A stretch of 64,000 nt of DNA from Paracoccaceae bacterium. Its GTDB lineage: Bacteria; Pseudomonadota; Alphaproteobacteria; Rhodobacterales; Rhodobacteraceae. Of the stretch, positions 1-8,487 are shown in pieces. The stretch spans positions 310,001 through 374,000 of the forward strand of contig JAIXZW010000013.1 in NCBI GenBank assembly GCA_027489375.1, read 5' to 3'. A program made the position numbers and the translations under genes. Below the pieces are notes generated by a model. It ran no database searches. It was not told where the DNA came from and worked only from the letters and a program-made list of their open reading frames with translations. Numbering within the stretch: the first letter of the stretch is position 1; every line of letters starts with the position of its first letter.

Positions 1-184
1 AAGCATCGGGCGAAATCTCGGGCAGGGCCACCGTGGCGGGCCGTGCAAGCGGGCGCTTCACGTCGGGGTCCGCGCCACCTGCAACCGCAAGCGCCACAGG
101 CCGCTGCAACGGGCGCGGCGAGGTCGTCATCTCCGCCTGTGCCGCGCTGGCTGCCAGAACGGCAGCAAGGGCAAGCCGGATCAC
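1..184 (-). CDS. Secreted protein, N-terminal part only (possibly extensin-like family)
   Basis: Only the first ~61 codons are inside the window; the rest lies beyond base 1. The reading starts at a GTG that directly abuts the tyrA stop (TAGGTG on the minus strand), so it is probably translated as part of the hisC-tyrA operon. The first ~16 residues (VIRLALAAVLAASAAQA) look like a Sec signal peptide, followed by a proline- and alanine-rich stretch. From memory, extensin-like proteins often sit next to tyrA in Rhodobacteraceae, but the diagnostic domain is not visible here. The product name is therefore inferred; the secreted, truncated-by-window reading frame is seen directly. Confidence 0.5.
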   Translation of the reverse strand, partial: MIRLALAAVLAASAAQAEMTTSPRPLQRPVALAVAGGADPDVKRPLARPATVALPEISPDA

Positions 185-1114
185 CTAAGGGTCTTTCTTG
201 GCGGCCACGCGGCCAAAGTCGGGCGCGGCCGTATCCTGCCCCGCTTCGATGATGCCGCGGCGGATCGCGCGGGTCCGTGTGAAATAGGCATGCAACTCGT
301 CACCATCCCCCATGCGGATGGCGCGCTGGAGCACGAACAATTCCTCGGTAAAGCGCCCGAGGATATCCAGCACGGCATCCTTGTTGGTCAAAAACACATC
401 GCGCCACATCGTCGGGTCCGACGCGGCGATACGGGTAAAGTCGCGGAAGCCTGACGCGGAATACTTGATGACTTCGGAATTCGACACGCGGCGCAGGTGG
501 TCGGCCACGCCCACCATCGTATAGGCGATCAGGTGCGGCGTATGCGACACGACCGCCAGCACAAGGTCATGATGCGCCGCGTCCATCTCGTCGACATTGG
601 CGCCCATACCCTCCCACAGCGCGCGCAGGCGTGCCGTGGCATCGGGGGTCGAGGTTTCGGTCGGGGTCAAAAGGCACCAGCGGTTCTGGAACAGCGTCGC
701 GAAACCCGACCGTGGCCCCGAATGCTCGGTCCCCGCAAGCGGATGCGCGGGAACAAAGGCGACATCGGCGGGAATATGCGGAGCGACCGCCGCGATCACC
801 GCCTGCTTCACCGATCCGACATCGCTGACGCAAGCCCCCGCCTTCAGATGCGGCGCGATTTCCGTGGCGATGGCCTCCATCGCGCCCACGGGCACGCAAA
901 GCACCACAAGATCGGCGCCCGCGACCGCCTCGGCCGCCGTGTCGTAGACGCGGTCACACAAACCGATTTCCAGCGCGGTCGCCCGCGTCTCGGCCGATTT
1001 GGCGTGTCCCGTGATCTCGCGCGCCAGACCCTTTTCGCGGATCGCCAGCGCCATCGACGATGCGATCAGCCCCAGCCCGATGAAACAGACGCGGTCATAG
1101 ATCGGGGCGGTCAT
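185..1114 (-). CDS. tyrA: Prephenate/arogenate dehydrogenase
   Basis: Catalyses NAD(P)-dependent oxidative decarboxylation of prephenate (or arogenate), the committed step to tyrosine, in the cytoplasm. The 309-residue protein begins with a Rossmann dinucleotide-binding loop ([12 protein letters not shown], residues ~11-22), followed by VVLCVPVGA and the [10 protein letters not shown] motif typical of the prephenate dehydrogenase active site; the C-terminal half is helical as in the family. No fused chorismate mutase or ACT domain is seen, so this is the short monofunctional form. It overlaps the hisC stop by four bases (ATGA), showing translational coupling in an hisC-tyrA operon. The prephenate versus arogenate preference cannot be read from sequence. 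Confidence 0.93.
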   Translation of the reverse strand: MTAPIYDRVCFIGLGLIASSMALAIREKGLAREITGHAKSAETRATALEIGLCDRVYDTAAEAVAGADLVVLCVPVGAMEAIATEIAPHLKAGACVSDVGSVKQAVIAAVAPHIPADVAFVPAHPLAGTEHSGPRSGFATLFQNRWCLLTPTETSTPDATARLRALWEGMGANVDEMDAAHHDLVLAVVSHTPHLIAYTMVGVADHLRRVSNSEVIKYSASGFRDFTRIAASDPTMWRDVFLTNKDAVLDILGRFTEELFVLQRAIRMGDGDELHAYFTRTRAIRRGIIEAGQDTAAPDFGRVAAKKDP

Positions 1115-2196
1115 TTCACACCTTTGAACTGCGCCACGGCATGGGCGACACGGCGGCAGGCGGCTTCGTCACCGATGGTGATGCGCAGGCAGTTGGGCAG
1201 CTTGTAGCCCGCCACCCGCCGCACGATCAGCCCCTGCTCTTGCAGGAAGGCATCGCAAGCGCCCGCTTCTTCGTCCGAGGCAAAGCGCGCCAGCACGAAA
1301 TTCGCCATCGACGTATCCGAGGGAACGCCCAGCTCGGCCAGCGATTCCGCCAGCCAATGCCGCATCCGCGCATTCTCGGCGCGGCACTTGGCGACGAACT
1401 CCTGATCGCGCACCGCCGCTTCCGCCGTTTCAAGCTGCGTGTTCGACAGGTTGAACGGCCCACGGATACGGTTCAGCACGTCGATGATCGCGCGCGGCCC
1501 GTAGCCCCAGCCGATGCGCAACCCGCCCAGCCCGTAGATTTTCGAGAAGGTCCGCGTCATCACCACATTGCTGCGGCTTTCGACCAGCGCCTGCCCGCCA
1601 TCGTAGCCTTCGACATATTCCGCATAGGCCCCGTCCAGCACCAGAATCGCCTGCTTGGGCAGACCTGCCGCCAGACGTTCCACCTCGGCCATCGAAATCA
1701 TCGTGCCGGTGGGGTTGTTGGGATTCGCGATGAAGACAAGCTTCGTGCGGCGGTTGCAGGCGGCAAGGATCGCGTCAACGTCCGTGGTCCGCTCGCGCTC
1801 CCGCACCTCGACCGGGGTCGCACCGACCGCAAGGGCCGAGATGCGATACATCAGGAAGCCGTGCTCGGTGAAGACCACCTCGTCCTTCGGCCCCGCGTAG
1901 GCTTGGCAAAGGAAGGTGATGATCTCGTCCGACCCGACCCCGCAGATCACCCGATCCGCGTCCAGCCGATGCACTTCGGCAATCGCCTCGCGCAGCGCGG
2001 CGTGGTCGGTGTTCGGGTAGCGGTGCAGGCTGTGGACGGTGCGGGCAAAGGCTTCCTTGGCCTTGTCCGACGGGCCGAAGGGGTTTTCGTTCGATGACAG
2101 CTTGATCGCATTCTGCACGCCCGCCACATGCGCCTTGCCGCCCTGATACAGCGCGATGTCAAGGATACCGGGTTGCGGCTTGATGGCGTCGGTCAT
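1111..2196 (-). CDS. hisC: Histidinol-phosphate aminotransferase (HisC-type)
   Basis: PLP-dependent class I/II aminotransferase that converts histidinol phosphate and 2-oxoglutarate in histidine synthesis; many HisC proteins also transaminate aromatic keto acids. The 361 residues show the family signatures: [11 protein letters not shown] near the N-terminus, the NPNNPTGT pyridine-ring region, and the Schiff-base lysine in [16 protein letters not shown]. Length is normal. It is the first gene of a two- to three-gene operon with tyrA, and that placement suggests it may also act in tyrosine/phenylalanine synthesis. Whether it is the sole HisC of the organism cannot be told from this window. Confidence 0.93.
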   Translation of the reverse strand: MTDAIKPQPGILDIALYQGGKAHVAGVQNAIKLSSNENPFGPSDKAKEAFARTVHSLHRYPNTDHAALREAIAEVHRLDADRVICGVGSDEIITFLCQAYAGPKDEVVFTEHGFLMYRISALAVGATPVEVRERERTTDVDAILAACNRRTKLVFIANPNNPTGTMISMAEVERLAAGLPKQAILVLDGAYAEYVEGYDGGQALVESRSNVVMTRTFSKIYGLGGLRIGWGYGPRAIIDVLNRIRGPFNLSNTQLETAEAAVRDQEFVAKCRAENARMRHWLAESLAELGVPSDTSMANFVLARFASDEEAGACDAFLQEQGLIVRRVAGYKLPNCLRITIGDEAACRRVAHAVAQFKGVK

Positions 2197-2280
2197 GGAA
2201 CTTACCCCCTGTCACGCGGCTTCTAACTGTGGTGCAGCCGCAAGGCCAGTGGGTTTCAACGTGCGGGCGACCTGACCCCC

Positions 2281-2802
2281 TTATTTGCTGCGCGATTGCA
2301 GCCAGTCCATCAGCGCCATCAGCACACCCGAAACCACGAAAGTCAGGTGAATCCCTGTCAGCCACATCAGCGTGCGGTCATCCACCGGCGGCACGTCGGG
2401 ATTGCCGATCTCCATGAACCGTTTCAGCAGATGTATGCCGGAAATCGCCACGATCGAGGCGATGAGCTTCATCTTCAGCCCGCCGAAATCGACCTTGCCC
2501 ATCCATTCGGGCCGGTCGGCGCCTGCGTCGAAATCGAATTTCGATACGAAATTCTCGTAGCCCGAAAACATCACGATCAGCAAAAGGTTCGCCGCCAGCG
2601 TAAGGTCGATCAGCGTAAGCACGACAAGGATCGTCTTTTCCGGCGACAGGGTCAGGATCTGCGGCGCGTAATAGGCAAGCTCGCGCAGGAAGATCACTGT
2701 CAGCATGGCCAGCGCCACGACAAGGCCAAGATACATCGGCGCCATCAGCCAGCGCGACGCGAACAAGCCCCTTTCGAAACGGTCTTCCAGATGGTTCTTC
2801 AT
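2281..2802 (-). CDS. YqhA/UPF0114 family inner-membrane protein
   Basis: A 173-residue integral membrane protein of the UPF0114 (YqhA) family. The N-terminus (ERGLFASRWLMAPMYLGLV) is the family signature, followed by hydrophobic helices around residues 17-40, 58-82, 112-128 and 145-165. The family has no established biochemical role. It lies immediately downstream of rpsD in the same direction, but a strong terminator between them argues for separate transcription. An ATG start at 2802 gives the family's usual N-terminus. Confidence 0.85.
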   Translation of the reverse strand: MKNHLEDRFERGLFASRWLMAPMYLGLVVALAMLTVIFLRELAYYAPQILTLSPEKTILVVLTLIDLTLAANLLLIVMFSGYENFVSKFDFDAGADRPEWMGKVDFGGLKMKLIASIVAISGIHLLKRFMEIGNPDVPPVDDRTLMWLTGIHLTFVVSGVLMALMDWLQSRSK

Positions 2803-2828
2803 GCCAAGCGAAATGGAACGCAGCGCAC

Positions 2829-2863
2829 AAAAAGCAAGAGGCCCGCCACTTCGGGCGGGCCTC
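2829..2863 (-). terminator. Rho-independent terminator of rpsD
   Basis: On the minus strand the sequence reads GAGGCCCGCC-cgaagt-GGCGGGCCTC, a perfect 10-bp stem with a 6-nt loop, followed within two bases by a T run (TTGCTTTTTG). It begins 22 bases after the rpsD stop. Confidence 0.93.
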
Positions 2864-2885
2864 GCGTGTCGCGGATGCGACAGGA

Positions 2886-3506
2886 TCAGTTCTTCGCGTA
2901 GTATTCGACGACGAGGTTCGGTTCCATCTGGACCGGATAGGGCACGTCGCCCAGCGACGGGGTGCGCACGAAGGTCGCAACCATCTTGGAGTGGTCGACC
3001 TCGATGTAGTCCGGAACGTCACGCTCGGTCAGCGCCACGGCTTCCAGAACCAGCGCCATCTGCTTCGACTTCTGGCGAACCTCGACAACGTCGCCTTCCT
3101 TCACGCGGTAGGAGGCGATGTTCACGCGCTTGCCGTTCACGGTCACGTGGCCGTGGTTCACGAACTGGCGGGCGGCGAAGATCGTCGGAACGAACTTGGC
3201 GCGGTAGACGACGGCGTCCAGACGACGCTCGAGCAGGCCGACCAGCATCTCGCCGGTGTCGCCCTTGACGCGTTCGGCTTCACCGTAGATCTTGCGGAAC
3301 TGCTTTTCCGTCAGGTCGCCGTAGTAACCCTTGAGTTTCTGCTTGGCGCGAAGCTGGGTGCCGAAGTCCGACAGCTTGTTCTTGCGGCGCTGGCCGTGCT
3401 GGCCGGGGCCGTATTCGCGCTTGTTCACCGGGGACTTCGGACGGCCCCAGATGTTTTCGCCCATGCGGCGGTCGATCTTGTGCTTGGCAGAGGTGCGTTT
3501 TGTCAC
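2886..3506 (-). CDS. rpsD: 30S ribosomal protein S4
   Basis: Primary 16S rRNA-binding protein of the small subunit body, needed for early 30S assembly and decoding fidelity. The 206 residues fit the family: N-terminal [17 protein letters not shown], the [11 protein letters not shown] motif, and the S4 RNA-binding domain ([38 protein letters not shown]). No zinc-binding cysteines are present at the N-terminus, so it is the cysteine-free form. A good Shine-Dalgarno (AGAAGGAGAT) precedes the ATG. The gene is monocistronic, with terminators on both sides, and lies outside the large ribosomal operons, as is usual for alphaproteobacteria. Confidence 0.98.
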   Translation of the reverse strand: MTKRTSAKHKIDRRMGENIWGRPKSPVNKREYGPGQHGQRRKNKLSDFGTQLRAKQKLKGYYGDLTEKQFRKIYGEAERVKGDTGEMLVGLLERRLDAVVYRAKFVPTIFAARQFVNHGHVTVNGKRVNIASYRVKEGDVVEVRQKSKQMALVLEAVALTERDVPDYIEVDHSKMVATFVRTPSLGDVPYPVQMEPNLVVEYYAKN

Positions 3507-3595
3507 CGCTGATCTCCTTCTAGGTTACGAAGGGCGTTGTCCTTTGCCCTTGCGGGCCGACAGGTTTCCCCTTGCGGGGTCCACCAACACCAATG

Positions 3596-3618
3596 AAAAA
3601 CCCCGACCTTTCGGCCGG
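3596..3618 (-). terminator. Rho-independent terminator of the Hint-domain gene
   Basis: Minus-strand CCGGCC-GAAA-GGTCGG (one G-T wobble, GNRA tetraloop) followed by GGTTTTT. It lies 46 bases beyond the Hint gene stop and upstream of the rpsD promoter region. Confidence 0.85.
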
Positions 3619-3663
3619 AGTTGGGGGGCTTATACAGCCCGAACCGGCAGAGTCAACAGCAGC

Positions 3664-4737
3664 TCAGGCCGGAACGTCATGCCGCAGGATCGACGCTTCG
3701 GATGCCGACAGGTTGCGCCGCGCGTAATCGCCATAACTTTGCGGATTGTCCGCGATCTGCGGCAACAGGCCAAGCAACCCCTCGCGCTGGTCCTCGTCGA
3801 TGGTGTCGAGCGCGGTGTTCGACGGATGGAAGCTTTCCGTCTCGATCCCGTTGGCAAAGACGATGTTGTGCCGCTCCAGCAGGATATGAACGTATGTCAC
3901 CTCGCGCAGGGCATAGTCGACCGTCACGGTGGTGTCGTTGATCAGGTCCTGCGCCCTGACCAGCACTTCGGGCGTGTTGAACAGCGCCTGCGCCGAAGGA
4001 CCGCGGAGCAGCATCCGGTGCTGCGGCGATACCAGCAGGTCCGGCTCGGGCCGCCCGACACCGTAAGCCCCCGCACGGAAGCGCACGGGGCGCAGGTGCG
4101 GCATGGCGTAAAGCCGCGCGCCGCTCATGCGGCGACTGCCGGTCCAGAGGATTTCCTGCGGGCCGTTGTCCTTGGTCAGCACCCTGTCGCCGGGGCGCAA
4201 GGAACGGATCAACCGCGGGCCGACCGGCGTTGCGATCCGCGTTTCGGGCGTGAAACAGATCACCCCGCCCGCCTCGGCCGCGCCCGCGCCGGAATGGGTG
4301 CGGTCGATTTGCGTGCGCACGACCCAAAGGTCGCAGTCGCGGGGCGGCAGATCGCCGTAGAACATGAGCAACCGTGCCGCATTGGCCGGAACCTCGATCA
4401 CCGTCACCGAAAAGCTCTGGTGGCCATCGGTGACGATGAACCCCTGATCGGGTTCGTCGTCCCCGTAATCTCCGGCCCGACCATCCGGTTCCGGCGGGCG
4501 CTCCAGCGCCGCACCGACCAGGCGGCGCACCATGCGCGCCGCGCGTTTTTGCATGTCTGCCTTGCCCTCGTGCCCTTCCAGAAGCAGCGTATCCTGTGCG
4601 CGGTCCACGCGAACGGCCTCACCCGTCCAACGCCAAGCCACACCCACGGTCAGCGAGTCGAGTGTCGACGCCGCCAAACCATCCACTTCCGTCTGTGCCC
4701 AAGAGATAACAAACGTGCCACGTAAGCCCGTCTTCAT
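3664..4737 (-). CDS. Hint (Hedgehog/intein, Hint_2) domain protein
   Basis: A 357-residue protein whose second half is a Hint_2 domain: it starts at the invariant cysteine in CFTPETRIATPVGPRLIRSLRPGDRVLT (residues ~180-207), continues through VSPQHRMLL, and ends with FANGIETESFHPSN. The first ~175 residues form an unrecognised N-terminal region. In the family the Hint fold performs self-cleavage or ligation, but many rhodobacterial Hint_2 proteins have no defined splice partner. Substrate and role are unknown. The gene is monocistronic with its own terminator. The ATG start gives the full N-terminal region; no signal peptide is evident. Confidence 0.85.
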   Translation of the reverse strand: MKTGLRGTFVISWAQTEVDGLAASTLDSLTVGVAWRWTGEAVRVDRAQDTLLLEGHEGKADMQKRAARMVRRLVGAALERPPEPDGRAGDYGDDEPDQGFIVTDGHQSFSVTVIEVPANAARLLMFYGDLPPRDCDLWVVRTQIDRTHSGAGAAEAGGVICFTPETRIATPVGPRLIRSLRPGDRVLTKDNGPQEILWTGSRRMSGARLYAMPHLRPVRFRAGAYGVGRPEPDLLVSPQHRMLLRGPSAQALFNTPEVLVRAQDLINDTTVTVDYALREVTYVHILLERHNIVFANGIETESFHPSNTALDTIDEDQREGLLGLLPQIADNPQSYGDYARRNLSASEASILRHDVPA

Positions 4738-4841
4738 CGCCTGTTACCGTCTGCTCGTTTTTCTTTTTATGCGCCAAAGCTAACAGGGTTACAGACCTTT
4801 GGCTATATCCGCAGCGCAACAGTATGGAGCAAAAGGCAGAT

Positions 4842-5753
4842 CTAGAACTGCAACCGCAGATTGACCGAACCCGTCACCTGCGACTCGGGTTGGGTGGTGA
4901 ACTCCTTGCCCATCCATGTCAGGCCATAGAAGGCTTCGGCCCGTTCGCCCTGCCAATGCATCCCGGCCCGCAGACGGCTGCGCCTGTCGGTCGCCTGCGC
5001 GGCATCGCCCGCTTCGAAATAATGGCTGTCGAACACCTGCGCGACATCGCCGCCGACAAGCATGCTGAACCCGTCGATGCGGCTGCCCGAAACGGCGCGG
5101 TAGCGCTGCCCCGTCGGCCCGTCGCGCAGCATGAGCGACTCGTGCGTGAAGCCACCGAAACTCAGGTCGGCACCGGCACGGACAAAGGTTTCCACCCCGG
5201 CCTGCGCTTCGACAAAGGGCCGCAACTCGCCCTTGGGCAGAGCGAAGCGTTTGCCCATCTCGGCCACGGCGGTGGGATAGATCGCGTCGTCGATCTGTGC
5301 GCCGTAAACCTTCGGCTCGCCAAGGCCGAGCAGGTCGTGGACGTTGCCCTGAAAATCGCTTGCCCCCGTTTGCGGGCCGGTGATCACGAGATTGCCGCCC
5401 AGACTGGTATCGAACCCGTTCCAGTCGAAATGCGTATGAAGGCCAAAGGTCAGCGCACCCACGAAACGCCGGTCGTCCGGATTGGCGACAAGCAGGTCGG
5501 CGGGCGCGATGGTTTCGCCCATGCCGCGGAATTCGAGGATCTGGCCCGCGCCCGTCGGAAGGCTGCCGCCCCACGCCGGCCCGCGCACCCGCGACAGCGT
5601 ATACGAACCCGTCCGCCAGCGGTCGCGCCCGTCACCCAGAAGGTCATTGGTCAAAAGCCGCCCCCAGCCAAGGGTCACGCGATCTTGTGCGGCGGCGAAG
5701 GATGCGGGGAGGAGTGACAAAAGCGCGCAAAGCGCAAGCAGGGGCTTGTTCAT
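4842..5753 (-). CDS. LpxR-like lipid A 3'-O-deacylase family outer-membrane protein
   Basis: Predicted outer-membrane beta-barrel of the LpxR/DUF2219 family, which removes the 3'-acyloxyacyl group of lipid A. I place the start at 5753 (MNKPLLALCALLSLLPASFAAAQ), which gives a clean signal peptide and a 303-residue protein; the ORF-track start 76 codons upstream adds an implausible basic leader. Just after cleavage comes TNDLLGDGRDRWRTGSY, matching the LpxR N-D...S active-site strand, and a later HTHFDWNG may provide the conserved histidine region. The protein ends in phenylalanine (LRLQF), typical of barrel proteins. It stands alone, with a 485-bp upstream region containing a repeated TCGTCA array. 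Confidence 0.8.
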   Translation of the reverse strand: MNKPLLALCALLSLLPASFAAAQDRVTLGWGRLLTNDLLGDGRDRWRTGSYTLSRVRGPAWGGSLPTGAGQILEFRGMGETIAPADLLVANPDDRRFVGALTFGLHTHFDWNGFDTSLGGNLVITGPQTGASDFQGNVHDLLGLGEPKVYGAQIDDAIYPTAVAEMGKRFALPKGELRPFVEAQAGVETFVRAGADLSFGGFTHESLMLRDGPTGQRYRAVSGSRIDGFSMLVGGDVAQVFDSHYFEAGDAAQATDRRSRLRAGMHWQGERAEAFYGLTWMGKEFTTQPESQVTGSVNLRLQF

Positions 5754-6238
5754 ATCCGTTCCAAATCTCAAAGCCCCCAAGCTTGGAACCAAAGCTACAT
5801 CCAAGCGCGGGGCAAAGCCAGACTTGAGGATGGCGCGATTCCCCCGAAGGTCCGCACCGTTGCAAAATCGTCTGCCTTCGGTGCGAAACCGGCCGTTTCG
5901 CCCTGCAAATTCGTCATGTGACGTGTCGATTTCGTCATTTGACGAATTTGCAGAACGGCGCGGAATCGACAATTTCGTCATTTTCGTCCGCTTCTTTCCA
6001 GAATCGTCACCTTTATGAACGACTCGTCATCCCGCCGTTTCGGGGCCGGTTCGCTGCCGGTATAACGATACTTGACCGTCGCCAGCCTGAGTAAAGAGTG
6101 GCTGTGTATCGTGTGTGTGTAACGAGTGTGTCGGTACTGGTTGTTACCTTGTTCATGTGACGAGTGCGGCTGGCGGCGGTCATTTTTCTCTGGATAACCG
6201 GCAGGTGCCGGACAGGGTGCAAGCGATCCGGTCGGGGT
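5754..6238. other. 485-bp intergenic region, relatively A+T-rich, with no convincing gene
   Basis: Between the lpxR-like start and the end of the PAS gene. The ORF-track entries here (for example 6013-6222) lack ribosome binding sites and familiar protein sequence. The left third holds a TCGTCA repeat array (annotated separately); the right part is G/T-rich (GTGTGTGTGTAACGAG) and A+T-richer than its surroundings, consistent with a promoter region for the leftward lpxR-like gene. Nothing else was recognised. Confidence 0.6.
5903..6029. promoter_or_regulatory. Array of TCGTCA half-sites with a 14-bp perfect inverted repeat (putative operator)
   Basis: CTGCAAATTCGTCA (5903-5916) and TGACGAATTTGCAG (5940-5953) are perfect inverted repeats. 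Inside and to the right, TCGTCA recurs at 5911, 5932, 5975, 6004 and 6024. Two of these form 16-bp dyads (TTCGTCATGTGACGTG at 5910 and TTCGTCATTTGACGAA at 5931) exactly 21 bp apart, i.e. about two helical turns. This spacing suggests cooperative binding of a dimeric regulator upstream of the lpxR-like gene. The regulator is unknown. Confidence 0.55.
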
Positions 6239-7483
6239 TCACACCCCGATCAGATCGGCCTCGTCCCGCACCGACTGGGCAGCGGTCGCAATCTTGTAGA
6301 GATGCGCGTCCAGCCCCGCATGGAACCCGTCCAGCGCCGTGATGAGTGAGGCAAGCCCCTCGTGCGGTTTGGCCATGCGCCCGCATTCCACGCGGCTCAT
6401 GATGCGGATGGAATCCAGCGCCACGATCGCCCGCCTGAGCGAGCCGATGTCCGACACCAAGCGCCCCGACAGCCGTGCAAGGCCGATCAGAGCTTCGGTC
6501 GCCTGCGCTTCATAGGTGCGGCCCATCGCGCCGAGTTCCGCCCGCTCTGCCGGAATGTCGATCCCGTCGCTTGCAAGCGTCTGGCGTGCGAATTGTGCCG
6601 CGGTCATGTCCATCAGCCGCGACGCGCCGTGCTGGAACAGTGCCGCCTCCTCGCCCGCCATGACAAAGGGAGAGGCCGCGTCCACTTCGCCCAGCAGGCG
6701 GTTCAGTTCGCGCATCACCGTTCCGGCAAGATCGCGGTAATTGTCGGCGATGGCGCCAAGCGGCCCTCCCGACCGTTCGATCCGCGCCGAGATGATGCGC
6801 ATGTTCACCGGCACGAGTTGCAGGCGCAGCAGGTCCGCCGTCACCCGTGCCTTCTGCTTGCGGATGCTTTCGGCCTGCTCCGCCAGCCGGAGCATGGCCG
6901 CAAGCTTGCCGTCGGGTTCGACATTCAGCGCCGCGTCCTGCGCCATCAGTTCCGCCGCAAGCGCCTGCGCCTGAAAATTGGCATAGCGCGCAAAGCCAAG
7001 CTCCCTTAGCCGCGCCAACAGACGCGCCGCCGATTGCGGCGGGGTCAGGCGTTCCTCGCGCTCGGCGGCCAGCAGGGCTGCGTATTCCGCCACCACCTTG
7101 GCGAAAAGCCCGCTCGTCGGCTTCATCCGCACCGACAGGTAGCCGCCCGCGGCAGGTGTCACCAGCGCCAGCACCCAATAGTAGCGCCCGTCCTTGGCCC
7201 GGTTCTTCACATAGGCCGCGACGGGGTAGCCCGCCTGAATCCCGTCCCACAGAAGCTGGAACACGCCCTTTGGCATGTCGGGATGCCGGATCACGCGATG
7301 CGGCGCGTTGCGCAGCTCTGCCGCCGAATATCCGCTGATGCGCATGAACACATCGTTATAGGCACGGATGATCCCCCGCCCATCCGTCCGCGAAAAGAAG
7401 GTTTCCTCCAAACCGAAGGGCGCTTCCTGCGATGCCCTCGCTTCACTCGTCCGCACATCACCCGTCTGAACCGGAACCGTCAT
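6239..7483 (-). CDS. PAS-domain (Aer-like) sensory protein without methyl-accepting domain
   Basis: A 414-residue protein starting MTVPVQTGDV (ATG at 7483; the longer ORF adds 82 implausible residues). Residues ~25-130 are a PAS domain of the Aer type (ETFFSRTDGRGIIRAYNDVFMRISGYSAAEL, then VIRHPDMPKGVFQLLWDGIQAGYPVAAYVKNRAKDGRYYWV), a family that often binds FAD to sense redox or oxygen. The remaining ~280 residues are helical and alanine/leucine rich but lack the conserved MCP hairpin-tip sequence, HAMP and membrane segments. It may be a cytoplasmic receptor-like or adaptor protein. The gene lies 109 bp downstream of an EAL gene in the same direction, suggesting a signalling pair. Output is unknown. 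Confidence 0.75.
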   Translation of the reverse strand: MTVPVQTGDVRTSEARASQEAPFGLEETFFSRTDGRGIIRAYNDVFMRISGYSAAELRNAPHRVIRHPDMPKGVFQLLWDGIQAGYPVAAYVKNRAKDGRYYWVLALVTPAAGGYLSVRMKPTSGLFAKVVAEYAALLAAEREERLTPPQSAARLLARLRELGFARYANFQAQALAAELMAQDAALNVEPDGKLAAMLRLAEQAESIRKQKARVTADLLRLQLVPVNMRIISARIERSGGPLGAIADNYRDLAGTVMRELNRLLGEVDAASPFVMAGEEAALFQHGASRLMDMTAAQFARQTLASDGIDIPAERAELGAMGRTYEAQATEALIGLARLSGRLVSDIGSLRRAIVALDSIRIMSRVECGRMAKPHEGLASLITALDGFHAGLDAHLYKIATAAQSVRDEADLIGV

Positions 7484-7592
7484 GTGATGCCCTTTGCGAT
7501 TGGCCGCGCCGTTCTGGCGATGGGCCGCAAGGGTCAGAACGGCAAAGCGCGTGCCACCGTTAGTTGCAACGCACGGAAATCGCTCCGCCGCA

Positions 7593-8408
7593 TCAGACCG
7601 CCGCTTTCGCCGCCGTCTCCCACCCCGGCAGGACCGATGGCGCGGCAAAGTAGTAGCCCTGCAGGCAATCGACACCGAGAGCGGTAAGCCAGGCCGCCTC
7701 GGCCTCGTGCTCCACCCCTTGGGCGACACAGATCATGTCGAATTGCCGGGCGATGGCCAGAAAGGCCGCCATCAGCACCTGATTGTCCGCGTCCGCATGG
7801 ATGCCACGGGTGAATTGCGCATCCATCTTCAGCACGTCGAATGAAAATTGGCGAAAGTGGCGCAGCGCCGTCTGCCCCGCACCGAAACCGTCGAGCGCAA
7901 AGGAAATCCCCCTGCGGCGCAGTTCCGCCATGAAACCCGCGACCACCTCCGGCACCGTCATTGCACTGCTTTCCGTGATCTCGAGGATGAGCCTTTCGCC
8001 CAGCGCCGGCGCCGCCTGAAGCCCGTTCTGCAAGATGCGCATCCAGCGCGGCCAGCCGATCGACCGCGCCGACATGTTCACCGAAAGCCGGATGTTCGGA
8101 TGGCGGCGCAGCGCGTCCAGCCCCATCGCCAAGGCGGCGCAGTCGATTTCGCGGCCCAGTTCCTGCGATTCGACCACGCCCATGAAATCGCGTGCCGGGA
8201 TCACCCGCCCCGACGGGTCGAGCACGCGCATCAACCCTTCGTGAAAGCCGTTCCGCCCCGGATTCGCCGCAACCACCACCGGCTGATAGGCCAGCCGGAG
8301 CCGCCGTTCCCGTACCGCATCGGCCACAAGGTTCAGAACCTGCCGGTCGTTTTCGGCAATGGCCCAACCAAGCGGACTCTCTGCCGCGACCGTGTTTTCC
8401 ATCCGCAT
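7593..8408 (-). CDS. EAL-domain protein, probably catalytically impaired
   Basis: The 271 residues are almost entirely an EAL domain, the c-di-GMP phosphodiesterase fold. Recognisable elements in order: EGLMRV in place of EALxR, NMSARS, LEITESS, DGFGAG, LKMDAQF, AQGVEHE and LQGYYF. Active enzymes have DDFG and AEGVE; here the second metal-binding aspartate is glycine and the first glutamate of AEGVE is glutamine. Known members with such changes usually bind c-di-GMP or a protein partner without efficient hydrolysis, so a receptor role is inferred. No sensor domain is fused; the PAS protein encoded just downstream may supply it. Start: ATG preceded by GGGGGTGG. Confidence 0.85.
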   Translation of the reverse strand: MRMENTVAAESPLGWAIAENDRQVLNLVADAVRERRLRLAYQPVVVAANPGRNGFHEGLMRVLDPSGRVIPARDFMGVVESQELGREIDCAALAMGLDALRRHPNIRLSVNMSARSIGWPRWMRILQNGLQAAPALGERLILEITESSAMTVPEVVAGFMAELRRRGISFALDGFGAGQTALRHFRQFSFDVLKMDAQFTRGIHADADNQVLMAAFLAIARQFDMICVAQGVEHEAEAAWLTALGVDCLQGYYFAAPSVLPGWETAAKAAV

Positions 8409-8487
8409 CTTGCCACCCCCATGACAAACATCGACACTCCGTCTGCGCCAAGAATGCGCGCCAGCCGTAAACGCGGGGTAAAGCCGG

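Noticed and set aside
6199-6215. CCGGCA-GG-TGCCGG dyad downstream of the PAS gene as a terminator
   Set aside because: Two-base loop and no adjacent T run on the minus strand.
6013-6222. 69-residue minus-strand ORF in the lpxR/PAS intergenic region
   Set aside because: No ribosome binding site, no family and atypical composition; more likely part of an A+T-rich promoter region.
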